Shown here: positions 27,420 to 36,332 of the stretch, piece after piece
Position numbering within the stretch: the first letter of the stretch is position 1
Layout: each line of letters starts with the position of its first letter
Assembly: GCA_934589705.1 (NCBI GenBank)
Contig: CAKTOH010000006.1
Coordinates: forward strand, 1-64,000
Source of the DNA: an uncultured Oscillospiraceae bacterium
GTDB taxonomy: Bacteria; Bacillota; Clostridia; Oscillospirales; Oscillospiraceae
Direction of reading: 5' to 3'
DNA length: 64,000 nucleotides
Program-made: the position numbers and the translations under genes
Notes under the pieces: model-generated
Databases searched by the model: none
The model's input: the letters and a program-made list of their open reading frames with translations, nothing else
Told to the model about the DNA's origin: nothing

Positions 27420-27815
27420 TTATTCCTCTTCCAGCACCAGGTGGTCTACGCCGCTGGCCTGAAATTCCGACATATACCGATCCATCCGGGCGGTGATCTC
27501 ATCGTAGTTGTCCTGGTCGATTTCCGGATAGTCCATATCCCGGCGGGACAGCTCCTCGGCGAGAATCTCATAGAATACGTTGTCCTCGTAATAGGCGATG
27601 GCCTCGTGAATGCCGCCCTCGGCGTAGGCCTTGGAGGGAACCACGGTTCCATTCCAGGGCTCGGACAGGGCAGGGGACAGGGCGAATATCTTGCTTTCCA
27701 GGTCGTCGTAATCCTGGAAACGGTCGTCTCCCCGGGTGGAATTGAGCACCCAGTTGCCGATGTATACCAGATCCAGCAGCCGCCGGAATTCCTTTGGGGT
27801 CAAATCGATTGTCAT
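27420..27815 (-). CDS. Conserved-looking acidic small protein, unknown
   Basis: 131 residues from ATG 27815, which is preceded by AAGGAGG; the open frame above it has no ribosome site. The protein is strongly acidic, rich in Asp, Glu and Tyr, with no signal peptide or membrane segment; it begins MTIDLTPKEFRRLLDLVYIG. I do not recognise a family. It is transcribed divergently from ddl, with a TATAAT (27859-27854, minus strand) in the shared gap. Confidence 0.75.
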   Translation of the reverse strand: MTIDLTPKEFRRLLDLVYIGNWVLNSTRGDDRFQDYDDLESKIFALSPALSEPWNGTVVPSKAYAEGGIHEAIAYYEDNVFYEILAEELSRRDMDYPEIDQDNYDEITARMDRYMSEFQASGVDHLVLEEE

Positions 27816-27909
27816 GGCAAACCCCTCCTTTTTCATTATCAAAGCTTCCGTATATTATAGCACTCTTTTCCCGGATTTCCAGTATCATTTTTTGATTTGA
27901 GGTAACAGT

Positions 27910-28977
27910 ATGAAAAAATTCAGCGTGTGCATCCTCTTTGGCGGTGTCAGCCCGGAGCACGAGGTGTCCCTGCGCTCCGCCGAGTCCGTTCTGAACAACA
28001 TCGATCAGGAAAAATATCAGGTCTATCCCGTGGGCATCACCCGGGAAGGCCAGTGGATTTATTTCCCGGGCAAGGATTACTCCATGCTCCCGGCCAAAAC
28101 CTGGAACACCTGCCCCGGTGCCTGCCCGGCGGTGATCTCTCCCGTCCGGGGACAGGGCCTGCTGTGCTTCGAGGGGAACGGGGTGATTACCCATCCCATT
28201 GATGTGGTGTTCCCGGTGCTCCACGGGGAGAACGGCGAAGACGGTGCCATGCAGGGACTGCTGCAAATGGCGGGAATCCCCTATGTGGGCCCCCACGTTT
28301 CCGCCTCCGCCGTGGCCATGGACAAAACCCTGACCAAGCTGGTCATTGACAAGGAGGGCATCCCCCAGGCAGCCTGGGAGCTGGTGCGGGCACGGGAACT
28401 GGCAGCCGGTGAGAAGAAAATCCTGGACGGGCTGGAAGCCCGCTTCGCCTATCCCATGTTCGTCAAGCCTGCCGGAACCGGCTCTTCCGTAGGCGTTTCC
28501 AAGGCGGGAAACCGGGAAGCCCTTTCCAAGGCACTGGCCGCCGCGGCAAAATATGACGACAAGGTTCTGGTGGAGGAATTCATCCGGGGCAAGGAAATCG
28601 AGGTGGCCGTCCTGGGCAACGAAAATCCGGTGGCTTCCGTCTGCGGCGAAATTGACTCCGGCGCGGAGTTTTACGATTACGACGCCAAGTATATCACCGA
28701 TACCTCCCGTGCCTACATTCCCGCCCGGATTCCCGAAGACCTTCAGGAGGAAATCCGGAAGGCGGCGGTGCGGGTGTTCCGTGCCATCGGCTGTCAGGGC
28801 CTGAGCCGGGTGGACTTTTTCGCCACTGAGGACGGACATCTGGTGCTCAACGAAATCAACACCCTGCCGGGCTTTACCTCCATTTCCATGTATCCCAAGC
28901 TCTTCGCCGCCAGCGGCATTCCCTATTCCCGGCTGATTGACGAGCTTCTGAAGCTTGCCATGGAGGCGGGAAAATGA
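27910..28977 (+). CDS. ddl: D-alanine--D-alanine ligase
   Basis: Joins two D-alanines for the peptidoglycan stem. 355 residues of the ATP-grasp fold: LFGGVSPEHEVSLRS at 9-23, FVKPAGTGSSVGVSKA, DYDAKY in the omega loop, and LNEINTLPGFTSISMYP at the C-terminus. The DYDAKY sequence is that of D-Ala-D-Ala rather than VanA/B-type D-Ala-D-Lac enzymes (which lack it). Its stop overlaps the next start by four bases. Confidence 0.95.
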   Translation: MKKFSVCILFGGVSPEHEVSLRSAESVLNNIDQEKYQVYPVGITREGQWIYFPGKDYSMLPAKTWNTCPGACPAVISPVRGQGLLCFEGNGVITHPIDVVFPVLHGENGEDGAMQGLLQMAGIPYVGPHVSASAVAMDKTLTKLVIDKEGIPQAAWELVRARELAAGEKKILDGLEARFAYPMFVKPAGTGSSVGVSKAGNREALSKALAAAAKYDDKVLVEEFIRGKEIEVAVLGNENPVASVCGEIDSGAEFYDYDAKYITDTSRAYIPARIPEDLQEEIRKAAVRVFRAIGCQGLSRVDFFATEDGHLVLNEINTLPGFTSISMYPKLFAASGIPYSRLIDELLKLAMEAGK

Positions 28978-29396
28978 AAACGCCCGTAATGCTGTCCCTG
29001 CGCTCGACCCAGCGGTATGGGGAGCAGGAGGCGGAGGTTCTGGAGCTGACTACGGAAGGCACCATGGAGTTCCGGGACGGAGGCTGGGATATCAGCTACC
29101 GGGAAAGCGCGCTGACCGGGCTGGAGGGAGTCACCACCAGCTTCCGGGTGGAGCCGGGGCAAATCACCCTGAAGCGAACCGGCTCCCTGAAATCCGAGAT
29201 GGTGTTCCGGCAGGGGGATTCCCACGACAGTCTCTACGAAATGCCCTTCGGAGCCTTGCTCATGACCGTGGAGACCAGCCTTCTATTCTATGACATCGTC
29301 CCCGACGGGGGAACCATTGACCTGTGCTATCGGGTAATCATCGAGAACGCCCAGGCCGGGGACGTGGAGTACCACCTGGACATCCGGGCAAAATAA
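28974..29396 (+). CDS. DUF1934 beta-barrel protein (YwiB-like)
   Basis: 140 residues, mostly predicted beta-strands, with the DUF1934 pattern: an early VMLSLRSTQRYG, GGWDISYRES(A)LTG, FPM-like YEMPFGALLMTVET and a final CYRVIIENAQAGDVEYHLDI. Family members are calycin-like barrels of unknown role, common in Firmicutes. Overlaps ddl by four bases, so co-transcribed. Confidence 0.88.
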   Translation: MKTPVMLSLRSTQRYGEQEAEVLELTTEGTMEFRDGGWDISYRESALTGLEGVTTSFRVEPGQITLKRTGSLKSEMVFRQGDSHDSLYEMPFGALLMTVETSLLFYDIVPDGGTIDLCYRVIIENAQAGDVEYHLDIRAK

Positions 29397-29425
29397 GGGG
29401 GAGCTGCCTTGGCAGCTCCCTTTTT
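29397..29425 (+). terminator. Terminator after ddl-DUF1934
   Basis: Stem GGGAGCTGCC / GGCAGCTCCC with a TT loop, followed by five T. Confidence 0.9.
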
Positions 29426-29435
29426 CAGGTATCCT

Positions 29436-29462
29436 GTAGGGGCGGCCATTGTGCCGCCCGCT
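29436..29462. repeat. Partial family E repeat
   Basis: GTAGGGGCGGCCATTGTGCC followed by GCCCGC matches the GGCGGCC half of the 48-bp repeat, with one changed arm. Confidence 0.6.
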
Positions 29463-29474
29463 TTTTTGCGGAAA

Positions 29475-30401
29475 TCACTTTGCTGGTATCCTAGTACCAT
29501 CCGACATTCGCAGGCAGTCCACTTCCTCCGGTACGATGGGACTGCTTGCTGTCAATATGGCCACGTCCTTTGCTCCCATGGACTGGAACAGGGAAATCTC
29601 CGTTCCGTCCTTCATCACGATCGCAATGTTTTCATAATCCGCCCCGTCAGTGCCGGGAGGCGGCGCAAACGTGGCCGCGTCAATGAAGACGCCAACAAAG
29701 GAATCAGCCGGTTCGGGCATTTCAAAGGAAACTTCCACATGCAGGGGCGTGACGCGGACAGAGGTCAGGGCAACGTCCTCGATTGCGTCCATCCCTTCCG
29801 ATTCCGACGCGCCGGTACGACTGACCCAGACCTTCGTGGATACCGGCGAATCCAGCAGCTCCAGCTCGCCGGAATCGGCTTCCGCCAATTCGATCACAAA
29901 CTTCCACTGGCCGGATGCCAGCAGCTCCTTCTCGTTTTCCCGATTATATACAACATCGCTGAAAACAATCTCACAGGTTTTCCCAGAGCCAAAGGCACTG
30001 GGTGCTCCCTGCTCGATCACCGGCTGGATGGTAACTACGATTTTGAGGGTATTGTTTTTTCCATCCCCATCGTCCAGCACTTCATAGGAAACGTTCGCCG
30101 GGATGTTTGTTTGGAGGTCAGAAAACCCAAGACTCCCATTCGAGTGACCGTCCAGAACATCGGAGAAATCTATATCCTCCGGTGCGGTCAGGCCGAAGGT
30201 AGCATAGGCCGTGTAGCTTTCAGAAACCACGGATTTCAGTTCGATGGAAAACCCGTTCTGTTCCCCATTTTGACCGATATCTTCGGTTTGCTGGCCGGAT
30301 AAGGGTTCCTGACCCTGATCTGAATGCCACGGGAAAGCTGCGCATCCAGTAAGCAGAATCAGCACCGCGACGATCGCAGTGATTTGCGCAATTCGTTTCA
30401 T
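29475..30401 (-). CDS. Lipoprotein of unknown function
   Basis: 308 residues with a lipoprotein signal peptide: MKRIAQITAIVAVLILLTGC, Cys20 in LTGC. The mature part is mainly beta-strand pattern with no cysteines conserved for catalysis. A stretch near the end, VRVTPLHVEVSFEMPEP, resembles the Ig-like C-terminal segments of DUF4179/DUF5643 proteins, but not enough to call it. Probably anchored outside the cytoplasmic membrane. Confidence 0.7.
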   Translation of the reverse strand: MKRIAQITAIVAVLILLTGCAAFPWHSDQGQEPLSGQQTEDIGQNGEQNGFSIELKSVVSESYTAYATFGLTAPEDIDFSDVLDGHSNGSLGFSDLQTNIPANVSYEVLDDGDGKNNTLKIVVTIQPVIEQGAPSAFGSGKTCEIVFSDVVYNRENEKELLASGQWKFVIELAEADSGELELLDSPVSTKVWVSRTGASESEGMDAIEDVALTSVRVTPLHVEVSFEMPEPADSFVGVFIDAATFAPPPGTDGADYENIAIVMKDGTEISLFQSMGAKDVAILTASSPIVPEEVDCLRMSDGTRIPAK

Positions 30402-30561
30402 GGATGCTCACCTCCGATTCGTTTTCCTGCCCATGCCATTCCGGAATATAATTGCATATAAATCATTGCTTCTTCTATAATCATTAAAGCAGAAACAAGT
30501 CTTTCTGTCAACCGATGAAAGCAGTTTCCGCCATTTGCATGAAAAATGACCCCAAATTTGT

Positions 30562-30592
30562 GAAAAAAGCACTCCGGCGAAAGCCGGAGTGC
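30562..30592 (-). terminator. Terminator of the YugP-like protease gene
   Basis: Stem GCACTCCGGC with loop GAAA and GCCGGAGTGC; on the minus strand it runs into six T. Confidence 0.85.
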
Positions 30593-30621
30593 AGAAATTG
30601 CCGATTCTTTGATGCGGACCC

Positions 30622-31341
30622 TCAGTCCCGTCTGCGTCTTCCGCCGAAGATGGCCAGCAGCCGCAGAAGCTGAGCAAGAGCCACGGCGGTGGCGGCCACA
30701 TAGGTCAGTGCCGCGGCACGGAGGGTTTTCCGGGCGCCCATCAGCTCCTCGTCCGTCAGAAGTTCTCCTTCCTCAATGGCAACCAGTGCCCGGCGGCTGG
30801 CGTTGAATTCCACCGGCAGAGTCACCAGCTGGAACACCAGGGACAGGCCGAAGCAGCCGATGCCCAGATAGATGAGAAGATCGGACATGGAGCCGAAGGC
30901 GGACAGCAGGATGCCCAGCAGAATCAGGGGCATAGCCAGTTGAGAGCCGAAGTTGGTCACGGGAATGATGGCCGCCCGAAGCTTGATGGGCGCGTAGTCC
31001 TGGGCGTACTGCACCGCGTGTCCGGCCTCGTGGCAGGCCACGCCGATGGCGGCGGTGGAGGTGCTGCCGTAAACACTGTCCGACAGCCGGATCACATTGT
31101 CCCGGGGGTCGTAGTGATCGGTCAGATTGCCGCTGATCCGGGTGATCTGCACATCCCGGATGCCGTTGGCGTAGAGCACCCGCTGGGCGGCCTCCGCCCC
31201 GGTGAGCCCCCGGCAGGAATACTGCTTGGCGTATTTTTTGAAGGTGGAATTGACGTTGGCGCTGGCCCACAGGGACAGCAGCACGCAAGGCAGCACCAGA
31301 ACCACATAGGTCCAGTCGAAGCCATAATACATGGGATACAT
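30622..31341 (-). CDS. YugP-like membrane zinc metallopeptidase
   Basis: 239 residues, with the zinc-protease motif HEAGHAVQ near residue 104 between membrane segments (one at about 9-26, two more at about 128-175, one at about 205-228). SGNLTDHYDPR and IRLSDSVYGS are typical of the Zn_peptidase_2 (YugP) family. Site-bound peptidases of this type have been linked to membrane protein quality control, but the substrate is unknown. Confidence 0.9.
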   Translation of the reverse strand: MYPMYYGFDWTYVVLVLPCVLLSLWASANVNSTFKKYAKQYSCRGLTGAEAAQRVLYANGIRDVQITRISGNLTDHYDPRDNVIRLSDSVYGSTSTAAIGVACHEAGHAVQYAQDYAPIKLRAAIIPVTNFGSQLAMPLILLGILLSAFGSMSDLLIYLGIGCFGLSLVFQLVTLPVEFNASRRALVAIEEGELLTDEELMGARKTLRAAALTYVAATAVALAQLLRLLAIFGGRRRRD

Positions 31342-31514
31342 AAAAATCCTCCCTTTCGATGTTTGCTCTTATTATATCCTGCCAGGAGATATTTGGCAAG
31401 ACGGTGGAATTGTAAACTTTTTCCCTTCCGGCGGCAGCCCCCAGGCCGCCTTTCCGGATTGTCCGCCGGTGCCGGAAAAATTCACATTTTATTCATGCCG
31501 CCTTTCCGGGGAAC

Positions 31515-31523
31515 TGATATAAT
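31515..31523 (+). promoter_or_regulatory. Extended -10 promoter of the AI-2E transporter gene
   Basis: TGATATAAT, i.e. TG-n followed by a perfect TATAAT; no good -35. AAATTCACATT sits 30 bases upstream (31478-31488). Confidence 0.65.
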
Positions 31524-31554
31524 AGCCCAAAAAAGGAAAAGCGAGGTAACGGAT

Positions 31555-32805
31555 GTGAAGGATCCCCAGAAAAAACGGTTTCTCATGATGACCATGTCCC
31601 TGTTCTGCGCCATCAGCCTCAGCATTGTGGTGTTCTTCGTGGTGTATCGGTTCCAGGGCATCGGCGACCAGCTGCAAGCGCTGGGGAACATCCTGGCTCC
31701 CTTTGTCTACGGCAGTGTGATTGCCTATCTGCTGCGGCCCATGTGCAACTTCTATGAGCAGACCCTGTCCTCCACGCTGCCCAAGAAGGTCAAAAAGGCG
31801 GCTCCGGCTCTGTCAGTGGCTCTGAGTCTGCTGTCGGGCATTCTGATCGTGTACATGCTGATTATCATGATGGCTCCCCAGCTGTACGAAAGCTTCATGA
31901 CCCTGTGGAACTCCATCCCGGAGAAGATCAACACCTTCGTCCGGTGGGCTACCGAGCGGTTCGGCGATGAAAAAAATGTGACCCAGATTCTGGAACTGCT
32001 CAATACCAACAGCGAGAGCCTGTACAATCAGCTGGAAACCTGGGGGCAGAACATGCTCAGCACCTACCTGGGGGATCTGAACAGCCTGCTGACCGGCGGC
32101 ATCAGCGGCCTGGGGAATTTGGTCACCGGGGTGGGCAACAGCCTGGTGAAGGTTTTCCGGTTCCTGTATAACCTGCTGATCGGCCTGATTGTGGCCTGCT
32201 ATCTGCTGTCCAGCCGGAAGCGGCTTGCCCGGCAGGGGGTACTGATGGTCAGAAGTCTTCTGAAGCCCCGATGGGCGGATATCCTTCTGGGCGAGATCGC
32301 CTTCATTGACCGGATGTTCGGCGGCTTTATTGACGGAAAGATTCTGGATTCCGCCATCATCGGCCTGCTGTGCTATATTGGATGCAGCATTTTCCGGTTC
32401 CCCAATGCCCTGCTGGTTTCCGCCTTTGTGGGCGTGACCAACGTGATTCCTTTCTTCGGCCCCATCATCGGCGCGGTGCCCTCCACCTTCCTGATTATGA
32501 TCGAAAATCCGGTGAAGGGTCTGTGGTTCATTGTCTTTGTGCTGGCGTTGCAGCAGCTGGACGGAAACGTGATCGGCCCGAAGATTCTGGGCGACCGGAC
32601 GGGACTTTCCAGCTTCTGGGTGCTCTTTGCCATCGTGCTGTGCGGCGGCCTGTGGGGCGTGCCGGGGATGATCGTGTGCGTGCCCATGTTCGCGGTGCTC
32701 TATGACATTGTGAAAAAACTGGTGCGTCGGGGACTGAACAAGAAGGGTCAGGGCGCTCTCTGGGATCAGTATCACACGGAGTATCCGGAGGAAGGAAACA
32801 AGTAA
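31555..32805 (+). CDS. AI-2E family transporter
   Basis: 416 residues from GTG 31555, chosen because GCGAGG precedes it by 8 bases; the longer open frame upstream overlaps an opposite gene and a promoter. Seven or eight hydrophobic segments, with a soluble loop (EKINTFVRWATERFGDEK..) in the middle and the family motif FVGVTNVIPFFGPIIGAVPS near residue 295. Members export or import small molecules (AI-2 in one case, Na+/H+ in others). The substrate is not evident. Confidence 0.92.
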   Translation: MKDPQKKRFLMMTMSLFCAISLSIVVFFVVYRFQGIGDQLQALGNILAPFVYGSVIAYLLRPMCNFYEQTLSSTLPKKVKKAAPALSVALSLLSGILIVYMLIIMMAPQLYESFMTLWNSIPEKINTFVRWATERFGDEKNVTQILELLNTNSESLYNQLETWGQNMLSTYLGDLNSLLTGGISGLGNLVTGVGNSLVKVFRFLYNLLIGLIVACYLLSSRKRLARQGVLMVRSLLKPRWADILLGEIAFIDRMFGGFIDGKILDSAIIGLLCYIGCSIFRFPNALLVSAFVGVTNVIPFFGPIIGAVPSTFLIMIENPVKGLWFIVFVLALQQLDGNVIGPKILGDRTGLSSFWVLFAIVLCGGLWGVPGMIVCVPMFAVLYDIVKKLVRRGLNKKGQGALWDQYHTEYPEEGNK

Positions 32806-32813
32806 CCGAATGC

Positions 32814-32846
32814 AAAAGTGCCGCCCGGCCTGGGCGGCACTTTTTT
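32814..32846 (+). terminator. Terminator of the AI-2E transporter gene
   Basis: AAAAGTGCCGCCC, GGCCT loop, GGGCGGCACTTTTTT. A near-copy lies at 33260-33292. Confidence 0.9.
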
Positions 32847-32866
32847 CAACGTGTCAAAAAAGTCCG

Positions 32867-33259
32867 AAAAGCATGTTGCCATTGCGAATTTAGTGGCGCG
32901 GAAATCCCCCTCAAGTGTCAGAATGCTTTCGCCTTGCCGGATGAGGGCAAAAGGCTCCCCTTGCTGATCAAGGGGAGCTGTCTCGTGCGTCCCCCGCAAG
33001 CACGAGACTGAGGGGATCAGAACTCTCTTATTCTGACAATCCCTCAGTCAAAAATCAAAGATTTTTGCCAGCAGTACATTGTGGTATGACTGCCACCGGC
33101 AGTCGTGGTAATTTTGATTCGCTGCGCGGAGCACCACCCTTTACACAAGGGAGCCTTGGGTGCTCCCGCACCAGTGCGTTTATCGATATTTCTCAGAAGA
33201 ATCTGAGAATTGTACCACATTTCTCCTTTGCGCAACGACATGGTTTTTGGCAGTCTCGC
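32867..33259. repeat. Composite repeat block (worn A, B split by C)
   Basis: 32867-32905 is a worn module A. Module B runs 32949-33155: GGCTCCCCTTGCTGATCAAG, a variable hairpin (TCTCGTGCG .. CGCAAGCACGAGA), TGAGGGGATCAGAAC, ACAATCCCTCAGTCAAAAAT, then an inverted module C (about 33070-33138) where AGCTCCC would normally be, then TTTACACAAGGGAGCC. Module G follows (about 33157-33200). No gene is supported here. Confidence 0.8.
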
Positions 33260-33292
33260 AAAAGTGCCGCCCGGCCCGGGCGGCACTTTTTT
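33260..33292 (+). terminator. Second copy of the AI-2E terminator
   Basis: Same 33 bases as 32814-32846 except one in the loop (CCCGGG in place of CCTGGG). No gene ends just upstream. Confidence 0.75.
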
Positions 33293-33322
33293 GGATTTCC
33301 GGTGGAAATAGGGGGAAGAATG

Positions 33323-33331
33323 TGGTATACT
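33323..33331 (+). promoter_or_regulatory. Extended -10 promoter of nrdG-dut
   Basis: TGGTATACT: TG-n and TATACT at 33326-33331. A weak TGGAAA lies 17 bases above. Confidence 0.6.
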
Positions 33332-33371
33332 ATTCCCAACTGCGATTTTTCTGCGAAAGGGGAGTATGCAC

Positions 33372-33911
33372 ATGTATTACGCAACCATTAAAAACTGTGA
33401 CATTGCCAACGGCCCCGGAGTGCGGGTGAGCCTGTTCGTTTCCGGCTGCACCCATCACTGCCCGGAGTGCTTCAATGAAGTGGCCTGGGATTTTTGTTAC
33501 GGGCAGCCGTTCACCGAGGAAACCATCCGAACCATCCTGGATATGCTCCGACCCGCCTTCATCCGGGGCCTGACCCTGCTGGGAGGCGAGCCTTTTGAGC
33601 CTCAGAACCAGGGGGCGGTGGTGGAGCTTCTGCGAGCGGTAAAGAAGGAGCTGCCGGAAAAAAACATCTGGGCCTTTTCGGGCTATCTCTTTGAGAAGGA
33701 CATTCTCTCCGGACGGCTGGGAGACTGCTCGGAATACCTGAGCTATCTGGACGTGCTGGTGGACGGCCCCTTTATGAAGGAAAAGAAAAATCTCAGCCTC
33801 CGGTTCCGGGGGTCTGAAAATCAGCGGCTCATCGATGTGCCCAAATCTCTGGCCGCGGGAAAAACCGTCCTCTGGGAAGATTGGCAGGGGGACAGAAAGG
33901 GAATGATCTGA
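33372..33911 (+). CDS. nrdG: Anaerobic ribonucleotide reductase activating enzyme
   Basis: Radical-SAM enzyme that makes the glycyl radical on the anaerobic ribonucleotide reductase NrdD. Start ATG 33372 (AAAGGGGAG 7 bases ahead); an ATG six bases earlier sits too close to it. The 179 residues hold the cluster motif CTHHCPECFN at about 27 and LLGGEPFEPQN, the SAM-binding GGE. VLVDGPF is typical of NrdG. No nrdD is present in the window, so its partner is elsewhere. Confidence 0.94.
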   Translation: MYYATIKNCDIANGPGVRVSLFVSGCTHHCPECFNEVAWDFCYGQPFTEETIRTILDMLRPAFIRGLTLLGGEPFEPQNQGAVVELLRAVKKELPEKNIWAFSGYLFEKDILSGRLGDCSEYLSYLDVLVDGPFMKEKKNLSLRFRGSENQRLIDVPKSLAAGKTVLWEDWQGDRKGMI

Positions 33912-34348
33912 TGGATACCATTCATGTAAAGCGTCTGCGTCCGGGAGCTGCCCTTCCGGCCTACGGCAGCGCCGGGGCGGCAGGAGCGGATCTCACGGCC
34001 TGCATTGAGAAGCCCCTTGTCATCGAACCCGGACAGACGGTCTTTGTACCTACGGGCATTGCTATGGAGGTGCCGGAGCACTGCGCCGGGCTGGTGTACG
34101 CCCGCAGCGGCATGGCCTGCAAGCAGGGGCTTGCGCCTGCCAATAAGGTGGGGGTCATCGACAGCGATTACCGGGGGGAGATCGTGGTGGCTCTGCACAA
34201 CCACGGCAAGGAAAGCCGTACCGTGGAGCCGGGTCAGCGGATCGCCCAGATGCTCATTACGCCTGTGCTGACCCCGGCCTACGAATGGACAGAGAATCTG
34301 ACGGACACGGACAGAAACGCCGGTGGATTTGGCTCCACCGGAAAATAA
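33911..34348 (+). CDS. dut: Deoxyuridine 5'-triphosphate nucleotidohydrolase
   Basis: Splits dUTP to dUMP and pyrophosphate, keeping uracil out of DNA. 145 residues with all five trimeric dUTPase motifs: AGADL (1), ARSGMA (2), GVIDSDYRGEI (3), GQRIAQM (4) and NAGGFGSTG (5). The nrdG stop TGA shares one base with its ATG (TGATG), so the two nucleotide-metabolism genes are translationally coupled. Confidence 0.96.
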   Translation: MDTIHVKRLRPGAALPAYGSAGAAGADLTACIEKPLVIEPGQTVFVPTGIAMEVPEHCAGLVYARSGMACKQGLAPANKVGVIDSDYRGEIVVALHNHGKESRTVEPGQRIAQMLITPVLTPAYEWTENLTDTDRNAGGFGSTGK

Positions 34349-34499
34349 TTGGCGCATTTGTAAAATATGCGTAAGGATTTTGCCAAAATTAGTCCAAAAT
34401 TGTCACTGTACATTTACAGAAAATTTTTTTATAATGGTATCGGGTCTGGCAGCGGACCCATATTCGTGTCAAAATCAAATATAGATTTAGGAGTATGAT

Positions 34500-36302
34500 A
34501 TGGAGATTCTAAGCGCCATTATTCAGCTTCTGGGCGGTCTCGCCATGTTCCTTTACGGTATTGAGGTCATGGGCGACGGTCTGAAAAACAGTTCCGGCGC
34601 CGCTTTGAAGCGGATATTGGAAAAGGTCACCGGCAATGTGGTCATGGGGGTTCTCACTGGCGCCATGGTCACTGCGGTCATCCAGAGTTCCACGGCCACC
34701 ATCGTTCTGACGGTTGCCCTGATCGGCGCAGGCGTTCTGAACCTGCGTCAGGCGGTATCCATCGTTATGGGTGCGAATATCGGCACCACCGTTACCGCCC
34801 AGATCATCCGGCTGGGCTCCATCCAGTCCGACGGCAGCCTGTTTCTGTGGCTGTTCAATACGGACAGACTGGCTCCCATTGCTCTGATCGCGGGCATTGT
34901 CCTGGTCATGTTCGTCAAGAGCAAAAACTCCAAGACCATCGGCGATATCTGCATCGGCTTCGGCGTGCTGTTCATCGGTCTGGAGCTGATGACTGACGGT
35001 GTGGAGCCTCTGATTGGAACGGAGGCCTTTACCTCCTTCGTCTCCTTCCTGGCAAATCCGCTGTTCGGCATTTTCTTCGGTCTGGTGCTGACGGTGATCG
35101 TCCAGAGCTCCTCGGCAACGGTCGGTATGCTGCAAACCGTGGCTTCCGTTCCCGGCTCCGGCATTACCTTTGCCATGGCTTATCCCGTCATCATGGGCAT
35201 CAACCTGGGCACCTGCGTCACCACGGCCATGGTTTGCTCCATCGGCTCTTCCAAGGATGCCAAGCGTACCGGCGTGGTGCATATTGCCTTCAATACCATC
35301 GGCACGGTGCTGTTTTTGATCGTTATGTACGTTCTGCGCCGGCTTTCCGTATTCGGCGAGGCCTTCTGGGTTCGCGCGGTGGACAGCGGCGGAATCGCCA
35401 ACTTCCAGACGGTATTCAATCTGGCCACCGCGGTGGTGCTGATTCCCTTCGCCGACTGGCTGGTGAAGCTGTCCCTGGTTGTGGTCAAGGACGACAAGCC
35501 CGAGGCCGAGCGGCATCCGGAGCTCCATACCCTGGATGAAAAGCTGTACAATTCTCCTGCCATGGCGCTTTCCGTTACCATGAAGGCAGTGGCCGCCGCC
35601 GGCCGGCTGGCCCATCTGAACTTCGAGCGTGGCTGCCAGGTGCTGGCGAAGTACGACCCGGTGCTGGCGGCGGAAATCGACAAGGACGAGGATTGCATCG
35701 ACCAGTTTACGGATAACTCCGACCGGTTCCTCATCGGCCTGTCCAAGGTGGTGGAAACCGAGGCCGACGACCGGCAGTTGGATATGCTCATGCAGACCGT
35801 GCCCAACTTCGAGCGCATCGGCGACTACGCCACCAACATGGTGGAGCTGGCCCAGCGGCTGCAAAGCGAGAACGCCGCTTTTTCCGACATGGCCAAGAAG
35901 GAGCTGGCGCTCATTACCCAGGCAGTCAACGAGATTCTGGAAATTACCGTCGATGCCTTCTCCAAGGACGATAACGAGGCGGCCAAGGCCATCGAGCCGC
36001 TGGAAGAGACCATCGACGACATGATCATGATGCTGAAGGATCGGCACACCAAGCGGCTGAAGAACGGCCAGTGCTCCATTGCCAGCGGCCTGGTGTTCAT
36101 GGAGGCGCTGACCTACTTTGAGCGTGCCTCTGACCAGTGCTCCTCCATCGCCGTGATGATGCTGGCCCGACACAACGAGCAGATCTTGCAGAATCACTAC
36201 GAGTATCTCCGGGAAATTCACGCGGGCAACGATGTGGCTTACCTTGCGGAGAAGGATCGCCGCCGGGAGCAGTATATCAAGCCTCTGAAGCAGATTTTTT
36301 GA
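34500..36302 (+). CDS. Na+/Pi cotransporter with C-terminal PhoU-like domain
   Basis: 600 residues. The membrane part (about 1-330) has the two repeated NaPi motifs with QSS: TAVIQSSTATIVL (about 59-71) and TVIVQSSSATVG (about 199-210), each followed by GTTVTAQ / GTCVTTA. The C-terminal third (about 370-590) is a helical PhoU-like domain, as in the NptA group. Imports phosphate with sodium; a link to the putative sodium-coupled ATP synthase is only a thought. A TATAAT lies at 34430-34435, without a good -35. Confidence 0.92.
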   Translation: MEILSAIIQLLGGLAMFLYGIEVMGDGLKNSSGAALKRILEKVTGNVVMGVLTGAMVTAVIQSSTATIVLTVALIGAGVLNLRQAVSIVMGANIGTTVTAQIIRLGSIQSDGSLFLWLFNTDRLAPIALIAGIVLVMFVKSKNSKTIGDICIGFGVLFIGLELMTDGVEPLIGTEAFTSFVSFLANPLFGIFFGLVLTVIVQSSSATVGMLQTVASVPGSGITFAMAYPVIMGINLGTCVTTAMVCSIGSSKDAKRTGVVHIAFNTIGTVLFLIVMYVLRRLSVFGEAFWVRAVDSGGIANFQTVFNLATAVVLIPFADWLVKLSLVVVKDDKPEAERHPELHTLDEKLYNSPAMALSVTMKAVAAAGRLAHLNFERGCQVLAKYDPVLAAEIDKDEDCIDQFTDNSDRFLIGLSKVVETEADDRQLDMLMQTVPNFERIGDYATNMVELAQRLQSENAAFSDMAKKELALITQAVNEILEITVDAFSKDDNEAAKAIEPLEETIDDMIMMLKDRHTKRLKNGQCSIASGLVFMEALTYFERASDQCSSIAVMMLARHNEQILQNHYEYLREIHAGNDVAYLAEKDRRREQYIKPLKQIF

Positions 36303-36332
36303 GGAAAACAGTAGAATTCTATCATAAAATCT

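Noticed and set aside
28671..28720. A VanA/VanB-like D-Ala-D-Lac ligase
   Set aside because: The omega loop has DYDAKY, the form of D-Ala-D-Ala ligases, and no vanHX or vanRS genes are near; VanZ-like 9730-10326 is far away.
30940..31554. N-terminal extension of the AI-2E transporter frame
   Set aside because: It runs opposite the YugP-like gene and through the promoter; GTG 31555 with GAGG ahead is the better start.
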